A stretch of DNA of 64,000 nt, taken from contig NZ_JACBZL010000001.1 of assembly GCF_013408445.1 (NCBI RefSeq), positions 2,232,001 through 2,296,000 on the forward strand, read 5' to 3'. Made by a program: the position numbers and the translations under genes. The notes beneath the pieces are model-generated. The model did not search any database. It worked only from the letters and a program-made list of their open reading frames with translations, and was not told the DNA's origin. Below, one piece after another: positions 49,128 to 57,695 of this stretch. Position 1 is the first letter of the stretch. The number at the start of each line of letters is the position of its first letter. Origin of the DNA: Corynebacterium tuberculostearicum. Lineage in GTDB: Bacteria; Actinomycetota; Actinomycetes; Mycobacteriales; Mycobacteriaceae.

Positions 49128-49805
49128 ATGACTTCTGTACTTTTTGTGGTTACCGCCGCTGAGGAATGGACCCTGGCCGATGGCACCAAGCGCCCCACCG
49201 GTTATTGGGCCGAGGAGCTTATTGCCCCGCACCGCGTCTTCCAGGGCGCGGGCTGGGATATCCACTTTGCTACTCCGGGTGCGAAGGCTCCGGTCGTAGA
49301 CGAGTACAGCCTGGAGGTACTGCCAGACAACGTGCGTGAGGCACAGGAGAACTACCTGGCAGAGTTGGGCGTAGCGCTCGAGAACCCGATGAACCTGGCC
49401 GATGTCAATGAGGAAGATTATGACCTCATCTTCTACCCAGGTGGCCACGGTCCGATGGAGGATCTTGCCTACGATCAGGATTCTGCAAAGCTTATTCAGG
49501 CGCGTATGGATTCCGGCCGCGCGCTCGGCCTCGTTTGCCACGCCCCGGCCGCGCTATTGGCCTTGGATAACGAGAATTGGCCGTTCAAGGGCTACAAGAT
49601 GACCGCCTTTAGTAATGCAGAGGAAGGCGAGGAGATGGTCGCCGCCGCTAAGTGGGCGCTGGAGACCCGCCTGCGCGAGCTCGGCGGGGATTACCAGGAG
49701 ACCGATCCGATGTCCCCGAACGTCATCGTGGATCGCAACCTGTACACCGGCCAGAACCCGGCTTCCTCTGAGCCGCTGGCACAGCGTATTCTGCGCGATT
49801 TCTAA
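49128..49805 (+). CDS. DJ-1/PfpI (Hsp31-like) family protein
   Basis: A 225-residue class-I amidotransferase-fold protein. The nucleophile elbow is LGLVCHAPAALLAL, and the oxyanion/acidic partner lies in DLIFYPGGHGPMEDLA. Conserved DPMSPNVIVDRNLYTGQNPASS at the C-terminus is typical of the Hsp31-like glyoxalase/chaperone group, which detoxifies methylglyoxal or aids protein repair. It is 21 bp after the ADA-like gene behind AAAGGAGAA and one base before the esterase gene, suggesting an operon. Confidence 0.9.
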   Translation: MTSVLFVVTAAEEWTLADGTKRPTGYWAEELIAPHRVFQGAGWDIHFATPGAKAPVVDEYSLEVLPDNVREAQENYLAELGVALENPMNLADVNEEDYDLIFYPGGHGPMEDLAYDQDSAKLIQARMDSGRALGLVCHAPAALLALDNENWPFKGYKMTAFSNAEEGEEMVAAAKWALETRLRELGGDYQETDPMSPNVIVDRNLYTGQNPASSEPLAQRILRDF

Positions 49806-50837
49806 ATGCACGTTTCGCGAGTTCTCAAGGCCGGGGCTGCCCTGACCGGTGTGGTTGGGGTAGCGGGCATGGCGGCGTATGCACTCAGCCGCCGGCCGTA
49901 CCTGCGTGAGGTGGCACCGGGGCTGCGCAGCCCGATTTTGTACCTGCCTATGCACCTGCTTGCCGACGCCACTTTTGCCCGCGCCAGCCGCTTCTTTGCC
50001 AGCATCGACTTTTCCCGTCCGGTGCGGCACGCGGTGGATATTACGGAGTTTTCTGCCTCCTTCGATGGCCACGCTTTCAGCGCCCGCGTACTTACCCCAC
50101 GCGGCGCTACCGCAGGGGCAGCCGCATCCGGACCGCGCCCCGTGGTGGTGTGGACGCACGGCGGCGGCCATCTTATCGGTGGCCCGGCCATGTATGACCC
50201 GCAAAATGCACGCATGGCGGCCGAGCTCGGTGCCATCGTGGTGGCTCCGCGCTACCACAAATCCACCCAGGAGCCGTTTCCCGCGGACCATGATGAGTGC
50301 TACGCGGCGCTGCGTTGGGTGCAAGAACACGGCGATAAGCTGGGCGGGGATACCTCGCGCATCGCGGTCGCCGGCGATAGCGCCGGCGGCGGCCTTGCCG
50401 CGGGCTTGGTTCAGCGGGCCTTTGATGAGGGCCATCCGGTCCGCGCGCTTGGCTTGGTCTATCCCATGCTGGATCACCGCACCACGGATAAGTCCGGTGC
50501 GGTGGGCCAATTCATCTGGACGGCAGGCCCGAACCGCGGCGCGTGGTCCATGTACCTGGGAGATGACCACCTGGATGTTGACCTGCCGCCCTATGCTTCG
50601 CCGGCCACACGCAGTGATCTTTCCGGCCTGCCGCCAACGTGGATCGGGGTGGGCGGCATCGACCTTTTCTGCGATGAATCTGTGGCCTTTGCCCAAGCCC
50701 TCGATGCGGCCGGCGTGGACACCACCCTGGATGTGTGGGCCGGTGCATACCACGGGTTTGACCAGATTAAACCCAAGGCGCCACAATCGCGTGAGCTTAT
50801 CGACGCCCTCATTGACCACCTTCGCCGTCACCTTTAA
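49806..50837 (+). CDS. Alpha/beta hydrolase, hormone-sensitive-lipase type esterase
   Basis: A 343-residue carboxylesterase with the oxyanion-hole motif VWTHGGGHLIGGPAMYD, the nucleophile GDSAGGGLAAG, catalytic Asp near GGIDLFCDES and His in GAYHGFDQIKP. The N-terminal hydrophobic stretch (AALTGVVGVAGMAAYALS) could tether it to the membrane. It starts directly after the DJ-1 gene. The substrate is unknown. One 13-mer repeat lies near its start. Confidence 0.92.
   Translation: MHVSRVLKAGAALTGVVGVAGMAAYALSRRPYLREVAPGLRSPILYLPMHLLADATFARASRFFASIDFSRPVRHAVDITEFSASFDGHAFSARVLTPRGATAGAAASGPRPVVVWTHGGGHLIGGPAMYDPQNARMAAELGAIVVAPRYHKSTQEPFPADHDECYAALRWVQEHGDKLGGDTSRIAVAGDSAGGGLAAGLVQRAFDEGHPVRALGLVYPMLDHRTTDKSGAVGQFIWTAGPNRGAWSMYLGDDHLDVDLPPYASPATRSDLSGLPPTWIGVGGIDLFCDESVAFAQALDAAGVDTTLDVWAGAYHGFDQIKPKAPQSRELIDALIDHLRRHL
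49958..49970 (+). repeat. 13-mer GCTTGCCGACGCC, copy 12 (in esterase gene)
   Basis: Exact copy, read as LADA. Confidence 0.8.
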
Positions 50838-50863
50838 GGCCACGTACTCAGGGAGGTCGCGAG

Positions 50864-51064
50864 TTGAAGTACAACACGCACGTGTCGTGGGTCGTAACTT
50901 TCGCCAGCATGGTTGTTCTCGGCCTGATTCTGGGCGGGGTCTTTGGGATAGGTACCCTGGGCCGATCCATTGTTGGCCTCAGCGTCTTTGTCGTGTGGCT
51001 GATTTTCGATAAATACATGCGCGACCGGACCCGGCGCCAAGAGCAAGAAGCACGCGGCGACTAG
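50864..51064 (+). CDS. Small membrane protein (66 aa), TTG start
   Basis: Two membrane helices (SWVVTFASMVVLGLILGGVFG and SIVGLSVFVVWLIFDKY) precede a charged tail (RDRTRRQEQEARGD). GGGAGG precedes the TTG at 50864. It is 26 bp after the esterase gene and probably in the same operon. No family is recognised. Confidence 0.72.
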   Translation: MKYNTHVSWVVTFASMVVLGLILGGVFGIGTLGRSIVGLSVFVVWLIFDKYMRDRTRRQEQEARGD

Positions 51065-51073
51065 ACGCACAAA

Positions 51074-51127
51074 GCCGCCCCCCTTCTCCTCCCACCTGCT
51101 GTGAGTGGGGAGGAAAGGCGAGGCGGC
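51074..51127. terminator. Long hairpin between convergent genes
   Basis: GCCGCC...TCCTCCCAC pairs with GTGGGGAGGA...GGCGGC with small internal loops. It ends the operon on each side. Confidence 0.65.
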
Positions 51128-51168
51128 GGATGCCACGCGCGGCCGGGGCCGCGCGAACCGGTACGGGT

Positions 51169-52407
51169 TTAGAACTTAGAGAAGCGCTTGATGAGCATGT
51201 CCTCCAAGCCCTTCCAGGACTCTGCGTGCTCGTTATATGGCTTGGATGGTACGTAGCCGGCGTGCTCGGTGGAGCCGAGCATGTAGCCCAAGTAGTCCTG
51301 CAGGCGCGGGTGAGCCAGCATATAAGAGTTAATGGAATCGTCGCCTGCCCAGTCAGCGGCATCGGCGCATACCTCATAGCAGCGCGCCATCTGATCGGAA
51401 TCGACGGCCTCTGGGCCCTTTTCGATATCGCGCACGATGCCGTTGAAGGAGTACTGGTTATCCGGGTGGACCTGAATTTCTAGCTCGCCGGCATTAGCGG
51501 CGGCGACAACCTCTTCCCAGGTGGATACACGTGCCAGGTCGTGGTCATCGTTGTCCATGATCCAGCGCACGAGGGTCTTCGGGGAATCGAAGGTGAAAAT
51601 CTCGCCCCACTTGCCCAAGAAGATGGGCTTGCCGTCCAGGTAGGTGCGCAGGGTGTAGACGGACTTGGACTGCGCGGTGATCTTGATGGGATCGATGCCG
51701 GCGGCGGCCCACGGGGAGTTATCGTACGGGTCAGCGGCCTCGGCGGCAGCCTTGCGCTTTTCCTCGGCTTCCTTGGCCGCTGCAGCGGAGGCGGCAGCAG
51801 CAGAAGAGATGCGCTCCTTGGCATCGGAGACCTTGGCCGCATCAAAGTCATCGCTGGAGACCACGCGGACGTGCTCATCCAGGTCCTCGATGACCTTCTT
51901 CCAGTTGCCGGCGATGACGTGGCCCACGCCGGACCACTCGCTCATGCCCTGTTCGCCGGAGTAGTGGTCGGCGCCGCGGGAGACGTTGCGCAGGATGGAG
52001 TGGGAGGCGAAGAAGATGGTGGTGTGCTCTGCACCGGCGACGTCGGCAAGCGCGGAGGCCATCTCCAGGTTGCGGGCCACCGTGGATACGTTCCGGTGGC
52101 TCGGGCGACCAGCCAGCGCCTCCGGCATGCCGATGAGGTCATACTCATCGCGCTCCGCCGGGGTAACGCGGTCCGCATCGCGGCCGGCAAACTGGTCCCA
52201 GTGCGGGTGGTCCAGCAAATCGTGCTTAGTGTCAGACTCCACGAAGCACAGCAGCTCGGCGGGCGAGTTGAAGGCTAGGACGGCCTCGTCATCGCCCAGA
52301 AAGGCCTGCCACTCGGAGCCATGTTGGCGCCACTTGGGTGCCCAGAGGGTATAAAAATCGCCCTCGGTCAGCGAGAGCTTTACAGGTACAATTGCGCGGG
52401 TGCTCAT
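51169..52407 (-). CDS. Hypothetical protein with two related halves
   Basis: An unrecognised 412-residue soluble acidic protein, of a kind I know from other corynebacteria, sometimes labelled primosome-like without good reason. Residues 17-60 (FYTLWAPKW...FLGDDEAVLAFNSPAELLCFVES) and about 245-290 (VYTLRTYLDG...FLGKWGEIFTFDSPKTLVRWIMD) share the pattern YTL-FLG-F-SP-L followed by HDL. An Ala/Lys/Glu-rich coiled-coil-like linker (AASAAAAKEAEEKRKAAAEAA) joins the halves. No signal or membrane segment is seen. It contains one 13-mer repeat. Confidence 0.75.
   Translation of the reverse strand: MSTRAIVPVKLSLTEGDFYTLWAPKWRQHGSEWQAFLGDDEAVLAFNSPAELLCFVESDTKHDLLDHPHWDQFAGRDADRVTPAERDEYDLIGMPEALAGRPSHRNVSTVARNLEMASALADVAGAEHTTIFFASHSILRNVSRGADHYSGEQGMSEWSGVGHVIAGNWKKVIEDLDEHVRVVSSDDFDAAKVSDAKERISSAAAASAAAAKEAEEKRKAAAEAADPYDNSPWAAAGIDPIKITAQSKSVYTLRTYLDGKPIFLGKWGEIFTFDSPKTLVRWIMDNDDHDLARVSTWEEVVAAANAGELEIQVHPDNQYSFNGIVRDIEKGPEAVDSDQMARCYEVCADAADWAGDDSINSYMLAHPRLQDYLGYMLGSTEHAGYVPSKPYNEHAESWKGLEDMLIKRFSKF
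52039..52051 (-). repeat. 13-mer GCTTGCCGACGTC, copy 13
   Basis: Exact copy, read as LADV in the two-half hypothetical gene. Confidence 0.8.
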
Positions 52408-52458
52408 GGCGTTTTAGTCTACCCAACGCCCTAAGCAGCGCGCGAGGCCGCACCGGCC

Positions 52459-53403
52459 TTAGGCCGTGGGCCGCCAAAAGCCTTTGAATTGCATACCCAT
52501 ATTTGTGGTGCGCAGCGGGTTGGTTTGCACCGGATCGCCGGCCTCCACGATTTCGCCATTGCCGGAATACATTGCCACGTGCCCATCCCATACCACCAGG
52601 TCACCGGGCTGCAATTGATCCGCGCTGACCTGCTGACCAACCGTCTGCTGGTCCGCCGTGCGGGGCAAGTCCACCCCGGCCTGCGAATACGCCCATTGGG
52701 TAAGGCCCGAGCAATCAAAGCCACCGTTTCCGGTGCCGCCCCATACGTAGGGCTGGCCCACTTGGCTCTTCGCCGCAGCGACCGCGGCCTGCCCGGCGGC
52801 CGAACCGCCCTCGGCAGAAGGCTCTGGTGCGGGCGGGGGAGAAGATACCTCGTGTGCGGTGGCGTCGGCGCCGGCATCAGCGCCCGCGGCGGATTGTTCT
52901 GGAAGAGCGGTGGAGTGCTGGGCACCGGTGGGGCTTACGGGGGCGTCGGCAAGCGCGGAGTGCACCGGCCGCTGCGCTACCGGCTGCAAGGATTGAGCGG
53001 CCGCGCTGAGATCACCCATCAGGCGCTGCACGCGAGCAGTTGCCATGCCCAGGTGCTGGGAGATAAGCGCGCGAAGCTGAGCCAGAGCGGCGGCACGCGC
53101 CGACGGATCCAGCGACAGGAAACCCAGCGCGGTGGGCAGGGCCTGGCGCACCAGCTGCGTGGCGATGCCCACCAAATCCCGGATGGTGCCCGTTACCAAG
53201 GTGCGGGCCTGGCCAAGCGCGGCAGAGATGGTCTCATTATCGAGATCGATATTTTTCGCCGACTCGAGTAGGGGAGCGGGATTGCCGTGGGCGATGGCGG
53301 CCAAAGGCTCGGCGGCGGAGAGATCCGGCACGCGGGGAAGCTCTACCTCCGGAAGCTGCGTCGGTTGCATGGTGGCAATCTGCTTAAGCGCAGTATCGAG
53401 CAT
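52459..53403 (-). CDS. NlpC/P60 peptidoglycan hydrolase without signal peptide
   Basis: A 314-residue protein. The C-terminal NlpC/P60 domain has the nucleophile in GGFDCSGLTQWAYSQAGVDLPRTADQQ and His in DGHVAMYSGNGEIVEAG. The N-terminal 200 residues are helical and Ala/Pro-rich, with no Sec signal. The preceding gene is a WXG100-like small protein, and the stop and start are adjacent. This combination recalls type VII secretion substrates, where the helical N-terminus acts as the export module. It contains one 13-mer repeat. Confidence 0.85.
   Translation of the reverse strand: MLDTALKQIATMQPTQLPEVELPRVPDLSAAEPLAAIAHGNPAPLLESAKNIDLDNETISAALGQARTLVTGTIRDLVGIATQLVRQALPTALGFLSLDPSARAAALAQLRALISQHLGMATARVQRLMGDLSAAAQSLQPVAQRPVHSALADAPVSPTGAQHSTALPEQSAAGADAGADATAHEVSSPPPAPEPSAEGGSAAGQAAVAAAKSQVGQPYVWGGTGNGGFDCSGLTQWAYSQAGVDLPRTADQQTVGQQVSADQLQPGDLVVWDGHVAMYSGNGEIVEAGDPVQTNPLRTTNMGMQFKGFWRPTA
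52942..52954 (-). repeat. 13-mer GCTTGCCGACGCC, copy 14 (in NlpC/P60 gene)
   Basis: Exact copy, read as LADA in the low-complexity linker. Confidence 0.8.
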
Positions 53404-53682
53404 CTACATCGCCGCCCCAAGGTGCTGGCCTAGCGAGGCATCGGTGTCTTCTGCCTCGCGCGACATCTGGAAACCGGACTGGGCAACCTGCCCCATATCG
53501 TTGCGCAGCACGCTCATGCGCGCGCCCACATTATCGAGTGCGGCATGCACCGCCTCATTAAAAGCAGTAAAAGCGTCGTCATCGGGCAAAACGGGGTGGG
53601 GCGGATTCTCCCCTTGGGACTGGGCGTGCAGGTCGCGGGCGAGGTGGCGGGCATAGTCAGTATCGATCGTGAAAGGTCTCAT
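53404..53682 (-). CDS. Small helical ESX/WXG100-like protein
   Basis: A 92-residue protein ([20 protein letters not shown]...) with two amphipathic helices, as in DUF2580/EspC-like or WXG100-like proteins. The exact WXG turn is not present; [31 protein letters not shown] forms the second helix. It directly precedes the NlpC/P60 gene and is likely to be its partner. Confidence 0.65.
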   Translation of the reverse strand: MRPFTIDTDYARHLARDLHAQSQGENPPHPVLPDDDAFTAFNEAVHAALDNVGARMSVLRNDMGQVAQSGFQMSREAEDTDASLGQHLGAAM

Positions 53683-53739
53683 GCCCTATTGGACTGCCCG
53701 ATGGCCCATTTGGTTCCCAAAAAGTTTAAAGTGGTGGTC

Positions 53740-54375
53740 ATGGACATCCACGTAGTAGACCACCCGCTTGCCGCCTCCCGCCTTACCCTCATGCGCGATG
53801 CGCGCAGCGATAACTCCGCTTTCCGCGCCGCCCTGAAAGACTTGGGCGCCATGCTTGTCTATGAAGCATCCCGCGACCTTGCCGTGGAGAACTTCGACTG
53901 CGCCACCCCGGTTTCTACCGCACAGGGCACCCGCCTGCAGGACCCGCCCATCATCGTGCCGATCATCCGCGCCGGGCTGGGCATGGTGGACCCGGCCCTG
54001 TCTATGATTCCGGATGCACAGGTCGGCTTCATCGGCATGGCGCGCAACGAAGAGACGCACGAGCCAGTGCCCTACCTGGAGGCACTGCCGGAGGACCTGA
54101 CCGGCCGCACGGTGTTCGTGGTGGATCCAATGCTGGCCACCGGTGGTTCCCTGCTGCACGCGTTGCGCCTGCTTGCAGATCGTGGCGCCACCGATATCAC
54201 CGCCATCTGCATGGTCTCGGCGCAGCCGGGTGTGGATGCGCTGGCTGAATCCGGTCTGCCGGTGCGCCTAGTCACCGCCGCTATCGATCCTTCGCTCAAC
54301 GAGGATGCTTATATCGTTCCAGGCTTGGGCGATGCCGGCGACCGCCTCTACGGTCCGCGCAATATCGACCTTTAA
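53740..54375 (+). CDS. upp: Uracil phosphoribosyltransferase
   Basis: A 211-residue enzyme salvaging uracil with PRPP to UMP. The PRPP loop is [18 protein letters not shown], the uracil-binding end is [17 protein letters not shown], and [17 protein letters not shown] is also conserved. The start is the ATG at 53740 ([16 protein letters not shown]). It is divergent from the ESX-like pair. Confidence 0.97.
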   Translation: MDIHVVDHPLAASRLTLMRDARSDNSAFRAALKDLGAMLVYEASRDLAVENFDCATPVSTAQGTRLQDPPIIVPIIRAGLGMVDPALSMIPDAQVGFIGMARNEETHEPVPYLEALPEDLTGRTVFVVDPMLATGGSLLHALRLLADRGATDITAICMVSAQPGVDALAESGLPVRLVTAAIDPSLNEDAYIVPGLGDAGDRLYGPRNIDL

Positions 54376-54382
54376 GGTAATC

Positions 54383-54421
54383 TTCTCCCTGGAAAGGCGA
54401 CCGCACTTTCCAGGGGGAGAA
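54383..54421 (+). terminator. Hairpin that covers the next gene's ribosome binding site
   Basis: TTCTCCC-TGGAAAG pairs with CTTTCCA-GGGGGAGAA (two bulged G). It can end upp transcripts. The GGGGGAG in its 3' arm is also the only ribosome site for the HTH gene at 54423, so it may block that gene's translation. Confidence 0.65.
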
Positions 54422-54422
54422 T

Positions 54423-54797
54423 ATGAGTTTCATTCATCTAATGTGGTCGAGCTACGGCCACGGATTTTCGCAACAATTGCGGCGGGTGCGACAGCGTCGG
54501 GGGATTTCGCAGCAGGCGCTGGCGGAGATTTCTGGGGTCTCTCGCAGCCAAATTTCCAATCTGGAGCGCAACGAGAATGGCGTGCACGCCATGGCCGATC
54601 CGCAGCTGTCTACGGTATATAAGCTGGCCTTGGCCCTAGAAATCCCGCCAGCGGTGTTGCTGCCGGCTGGTGGGGACGTGGTGGAAGGGCATTTGACCGA
54701 TTCCGCGGTGGCCGCCGCCGAGGACGTCGCGCCCTTCCCGCAAGGCTATGTGGACCGGCGTCGGTTTGCCGCCACGTGGAATGGTGCCCTGAGCTAG
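54423..54797 (+). CDS. XRE-family transcriptional regulator
   Basis: A 124-residue regulator with a Cro/CI helix-turn-helix: GFSQQLRRVRQRRGISQQALAEISGVSRSQISNLERNENG. The helix continues to a proline-rich C-terminal part without a recognised ligand domain. Unlike the 26-kb HTH genes it is not next to a membrane-protein gene. Its start lies 1 bp after a hairpin that hides the Shine-Dalgarno sequence. Confidence 0.85.
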   Translation: MSFIHLMWSSYGHGFSQQLRRVRQRRGISQQALAEISGVSRSQISNLERNENGVHAMADPQLSTVYKLALALEIPPAVLLPAGGDVVEGHLTDSAVAAAEDVAPFPQGYVDRRRFAATWNGALS

Positions 54798-54890
54798 AGC
54801 ACCCCGCATCACCACCTGAGTTACTGAACCGCATGGTCTAGTTGTAGACTTTGCACCCAGACGTATTTCAATGACAGGGAAGGCACGCGG

Positions 54891-56081
54891 ATGATCTCGG
54901 AATTCATCAACGAGTGGTTTAATGCCCACCGTGCGGAGGTCATCGCGTGGCGGCGCCATATCCACCGCCACCCGGAAACTGCGAACCAAGAGGTAGAAAC
55001 CACCAACTTTCTCGCCTCTATCCTGCAGGACTATGGTCTGGAGCCACAGCGTTTCCCACACACGGGTCTTATGGTCGACATTGGCCCCGATGCGGAGCTA
55101 GGGCGGCTGGCCTTCCGCGCCGATATCGATGCCCTGCCAGTCACCGAGGTCACCGGCCTGGAATATACCTCCGAGGTGCCCGGCACGATGCATGCTTGCG
55201 GCCACGATGTGCATACGACCGTGGCGCTCGGCCTGGCCTGCGCATTGGCGGATTTTCAGCGTGTCCACGACCTGCCGCTGGGAATTCGCGTCATCTTCCA
55301 GCCGGCCGAAGAGGTGTGGGTAGGCGGTGCGACCGACGTTATTGAATGGGGCGCGCTGGAAGGTGTGCATTCCATTTTTGCCATCCACGCCGAGCCCAAG
55401 CTGCGCGTGGGACGCATCGGTATCCGCGCCGGGGCTATCACGTCTGCTACCGACGTGGTGGAGCTCAATATCAAGGGCCCAGGCGGGCATACCTCCCGGC
55501 CGCACCTGTCGGCCGACGTTGTGTATGCCCTAGGAAAGGTCATTACCGAACTGCCTGCGCTGCTCTCGCGCCGCGTTGACCCGCGTACCGGCACCGTTTT
55601 GGTCTTTGGCCAGGTCAATTCCGGCTACGCCCCGAACGCCATTCCGGAGACTGGCAGCCTAACCGGCACCATGCGCACGGCCGATATTGGCATCTGGCGC
55701 GATATGCAAAGCCTCTTTACCGAGCTGGTGGAACAGATCCTCGCGCCGGTAGGCGTAGAGCACGAGCTGACCTATAACCGCGGCGTTCCGCCGGTGCTTA
55801 ACGACGACGTCGCAACCGCCCTGCTTGCCTCCGCCGCCCAATCCATCGACCCGCAGGCCGTCGTGCAAGCCCCGCAGTCCTCCGGCGGCGAGGACTTTTC
55901 CTGGTACCTGGAAAAGGTCCCCGGTTCCATGGCGCGGCTTGGCTGCTGGTCCGGCGAGGGCGAACAGCATGACCTGCACATGGGCGATCTCATCGTGGAC
56001 GAGCGGGCTATTGGCGTGGGCATCAAGCTCTTCGGCGCCGTGGTTGAGCAGTTCATAGGGGAGAATGCGGAGACAAACTAA
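54891..56081 (+). CDS. M20 family amidohydrolase (N-acyl amino acid hydrolase type)
   Basis: A 396-residue metallopeptidase-like enzyme. Metal and catalytic segments are WRRHIHRHPETANQE, LAFRADIDALPV, MHACGHDVHTTVALGLA and PAEEVWVGGATDVIEWGAL; the lid domain follows. The AmiH/ArgE/IAA-hydrolase group cleaves N-acyl amino acids; related Corynebacterium enzymes release odour acids from glutamine conjugates in sweat, but substrate cannot be assigned here. Confidence 0.92.
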   Translation: MISEFINEWFNAHRAEVIAWRRHIHRHPETANQEVETTNFLASILQDYGLEPQRFPHTGLMVDIGPDAELGRLAFRADIDALPVTEVTGLEYTSEVPGTMHACGHDVHTTVALGLACALADFQRVHDLPLGIRVIFQPAEEVWVGGATDVIEWGALEGVHSIFAIHAEPKLRVGRIGIRAGAITSATDVVELNIKGPGGHTSRPHLSADVVYALGKVITELPALLSRRVDPRTGTVLVFGQVNSGYAPNAIPETGSLTGTMRTADIGIWRDMQSLFTELVEQILAPVGVEHELTYNRGVPPVLNDDVATALLASAAQSIDPQAVVQAPQSSGGEDFSWYLEKVPGSMARLGCWSGEGEQHDLHMGDLIVDERAIGVGIKLFGAVVEQFIGENAETN

Positions 56082-56151
56082 CGCGCTGAAAGGTTCTACA
56101 CGTTAAACTCGTAGGCGACTTTTACTGTGGAGCCTATTAAGGAGCGAGTGC

Positions 56152-57579
56152 GTGTTGAACCAGACCAAGCGAATCGTCATTATCGGCGGTGGCCCGGCAG
56201 GCTATGAGGCCGCGTTGGCAGGTGCTAAATATGGTGCAGAAATCACCATTATTGAAGACCAGGGCATGGGTGGTAACAGCGTTATCTTGGACTGCGTTCC
56301 TTCCAAGTCCTTTATCGCCGGCGCCAATATTAAGACCGACCTGCGCCGTGCCGAGGATATGGAACTTAACCAGGGCATTGGCCAAGCCGATCTATCCCTA
56401 ACCGCACTGAATAAGCGTGTGCAGGACCTGGCAAGCAAGCAGTCTTCCGATATTCGCGCCACCGTGGAATCCTTGGGCGCCCGCGTTATCGATGGCCGCG
56501 GCTACTTCCCAGAGGATCAGGAAGCCGATGCCTTCGGCGGCCATAAGGTCACTGCCGTATTCAACGAGGACGGCCACGAAGAAACCATTAACGCAGACCT
56601 CGTCTTGGTAGCTACCGGCGCCACCCCTCGCATTCTCCCTGGCGCTCAGCCGGATGGTGAGCGCATCCTTACCTGGCAGCAGGTTTATAACCTCACCGAG
56701 CTGCCGGAGCACCTCATCGTCGTCGGTTCTGGTGTGACCGGTGCGGAGTTCGTCTCTGCCTTTGCGGAGCTAGGCGTTAAGGTCACCATGGTTGCCTCCC
56801 GTGACCGCATTTTGCCGCATGACGACGCCGACGCGGCCGACGTCCTCGAGACCGTGCTTAGCGAGCGCGGCGTTGAGCTGGAAAAGAACTGCCGCGTGGA
56901 AACCGTCAACCGCACTGAGGACGGCAACGTGCTGGTGACCACTCAGGACGGCCGCGAGATTACCGGTTCCCATGTCATTATGTCTATCGGCTCCATCCCG
57001 AATACTCAGGACTTGAAGCTGGAGAACGTGGGCGTAGAAACCGCCAAGTCCGGCCACATTCAGGTCGACCGCGTCTCCCGCACCAATATCGCCGGCATCT
57101 ACGCCGCTGGCGACTGCTCCGACCTCTTCCCGCTGGCTTCCGTCGCCGCCATGCAGGGCCGCGTGGCCATGTACCACGCGCTGGGTGAGGGTGTTTCTCC
57201 GCTGCGTCTGAAGACCGTGGCCAACGCCGTGTTCACCCGCCCAGAGATCGCTGCCGTAGGCTTTACCCAGGCAGAAATCGAGGCAGGCGAGGTAGCCGCC
57301 CGCACCATCACCATGCCGCTTAATACCAACCCGCGCGCCAAGATGCGCTCGCTGCAGCACGGCTTTGTCAAGCTCTTCTGCCGCGCCACCTCCGGACGAG
57401 TTATTGGCGGCGTCATCGTCGCGCCGACCGCCTCCGAGCTCATCCTGCCCATCGCCATGGCCGTGACCAATCAGCTCACCGTGAACCAGCTGGCCGACTC
57501 CTTCGCCGTATACCCGTCCCTGTCGGGCACCATCACCGAGGCTGCTCGACGCCTCGTTGCCCACGACGATCTGGAGTAA
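56152..57579 (+). CDS. lpdA: NAD(P)H-quinone reductase-type flavoprotein LpdA
   Basis: A 475-residue FAD protein of the pyridine-nucleotide-disulfide family, with IIGGGPAGYEAAL, NAD site VVGSGVTGAEFVSAFAELG and FAD site IYAAGDCSDLFPLAS. The redox pair of true disulfide reductases is broken: position 43 is Ser and only Cys48 remains (GGNSVILDCVPSK). That matches M. tuberculosis LpdA, which reduces quinones instead. The start is GTG at 56152 after AAGGAGCGAG. Confidence 0.92.
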   Translation: MLNQTKRIVIIGGGPAGYEAALAGAKYGAEITIIEDQGMGGNSVILDCVPSKSFIAGANIKTDLRRAEDMELNQGIGQADLSLTALNKRVQDLASKQSSDIRATVESLGARVIDGRGYFPEDQEADAFGGHKVTAVFNEDGHEETINADLVLVATGATPRILPGAQPDGERILTWQQVYNLTELPEHLIVVGSGVTGAEFVSAFAELGVKVTMVASRDRILPHDDADAADVLETVLSERGVELEKNCRVETVNRTEDGNVLVTTQDGREITGSHVIMSIGSIPNTQDLKLENVGVETAKSGHIQVDRVSRTNIAGIYAAGDCSDLFPLASVAAMQGRVAMYHALGEGVSPLRLKTVANAVFTRPEIAAVGFTQAEIEAGEVAARTITMPLNTNPRAKMRSLQHGFVKLFCRATSGRVIGGVIVAPTASELILPIAMAVTNQLTVNQLADSFAVYPSLSGTITEAARRLVAHDDLE

Positions 57580-57623
57580 ACCACACCGTTTCCGCCACTA
57601 GTACAGCAGCAGCGTATGACAAG

Positions 57624-57672
57624 AATTCCCCCGGCTCAAGAGACTGCAGTCTTCTTGGAGGCCGGGGGAATT
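57624..57672. terminator. Long nested stem-loop after lpdA
   Basis: A 12-bp perfect outer stem AATTCCCCCGGC / GCCGGGGGAATT encloses a 12-bp palindrome AGACTGCAGTCT. It is a strong shared terminator for lpdA and the convergent membrane gene. Confidence 0.85.
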
Positions 57673-57695
57673 GGTGCATTTAACACCGGGGCAGG

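Noticed and set aside
49554..50843. Minus-strand frame of 429 codons opposite the esterase
   Set aside because: The plus-strand esterase and DJ-1 protein have catalytic motifs; the opposite frame has none.
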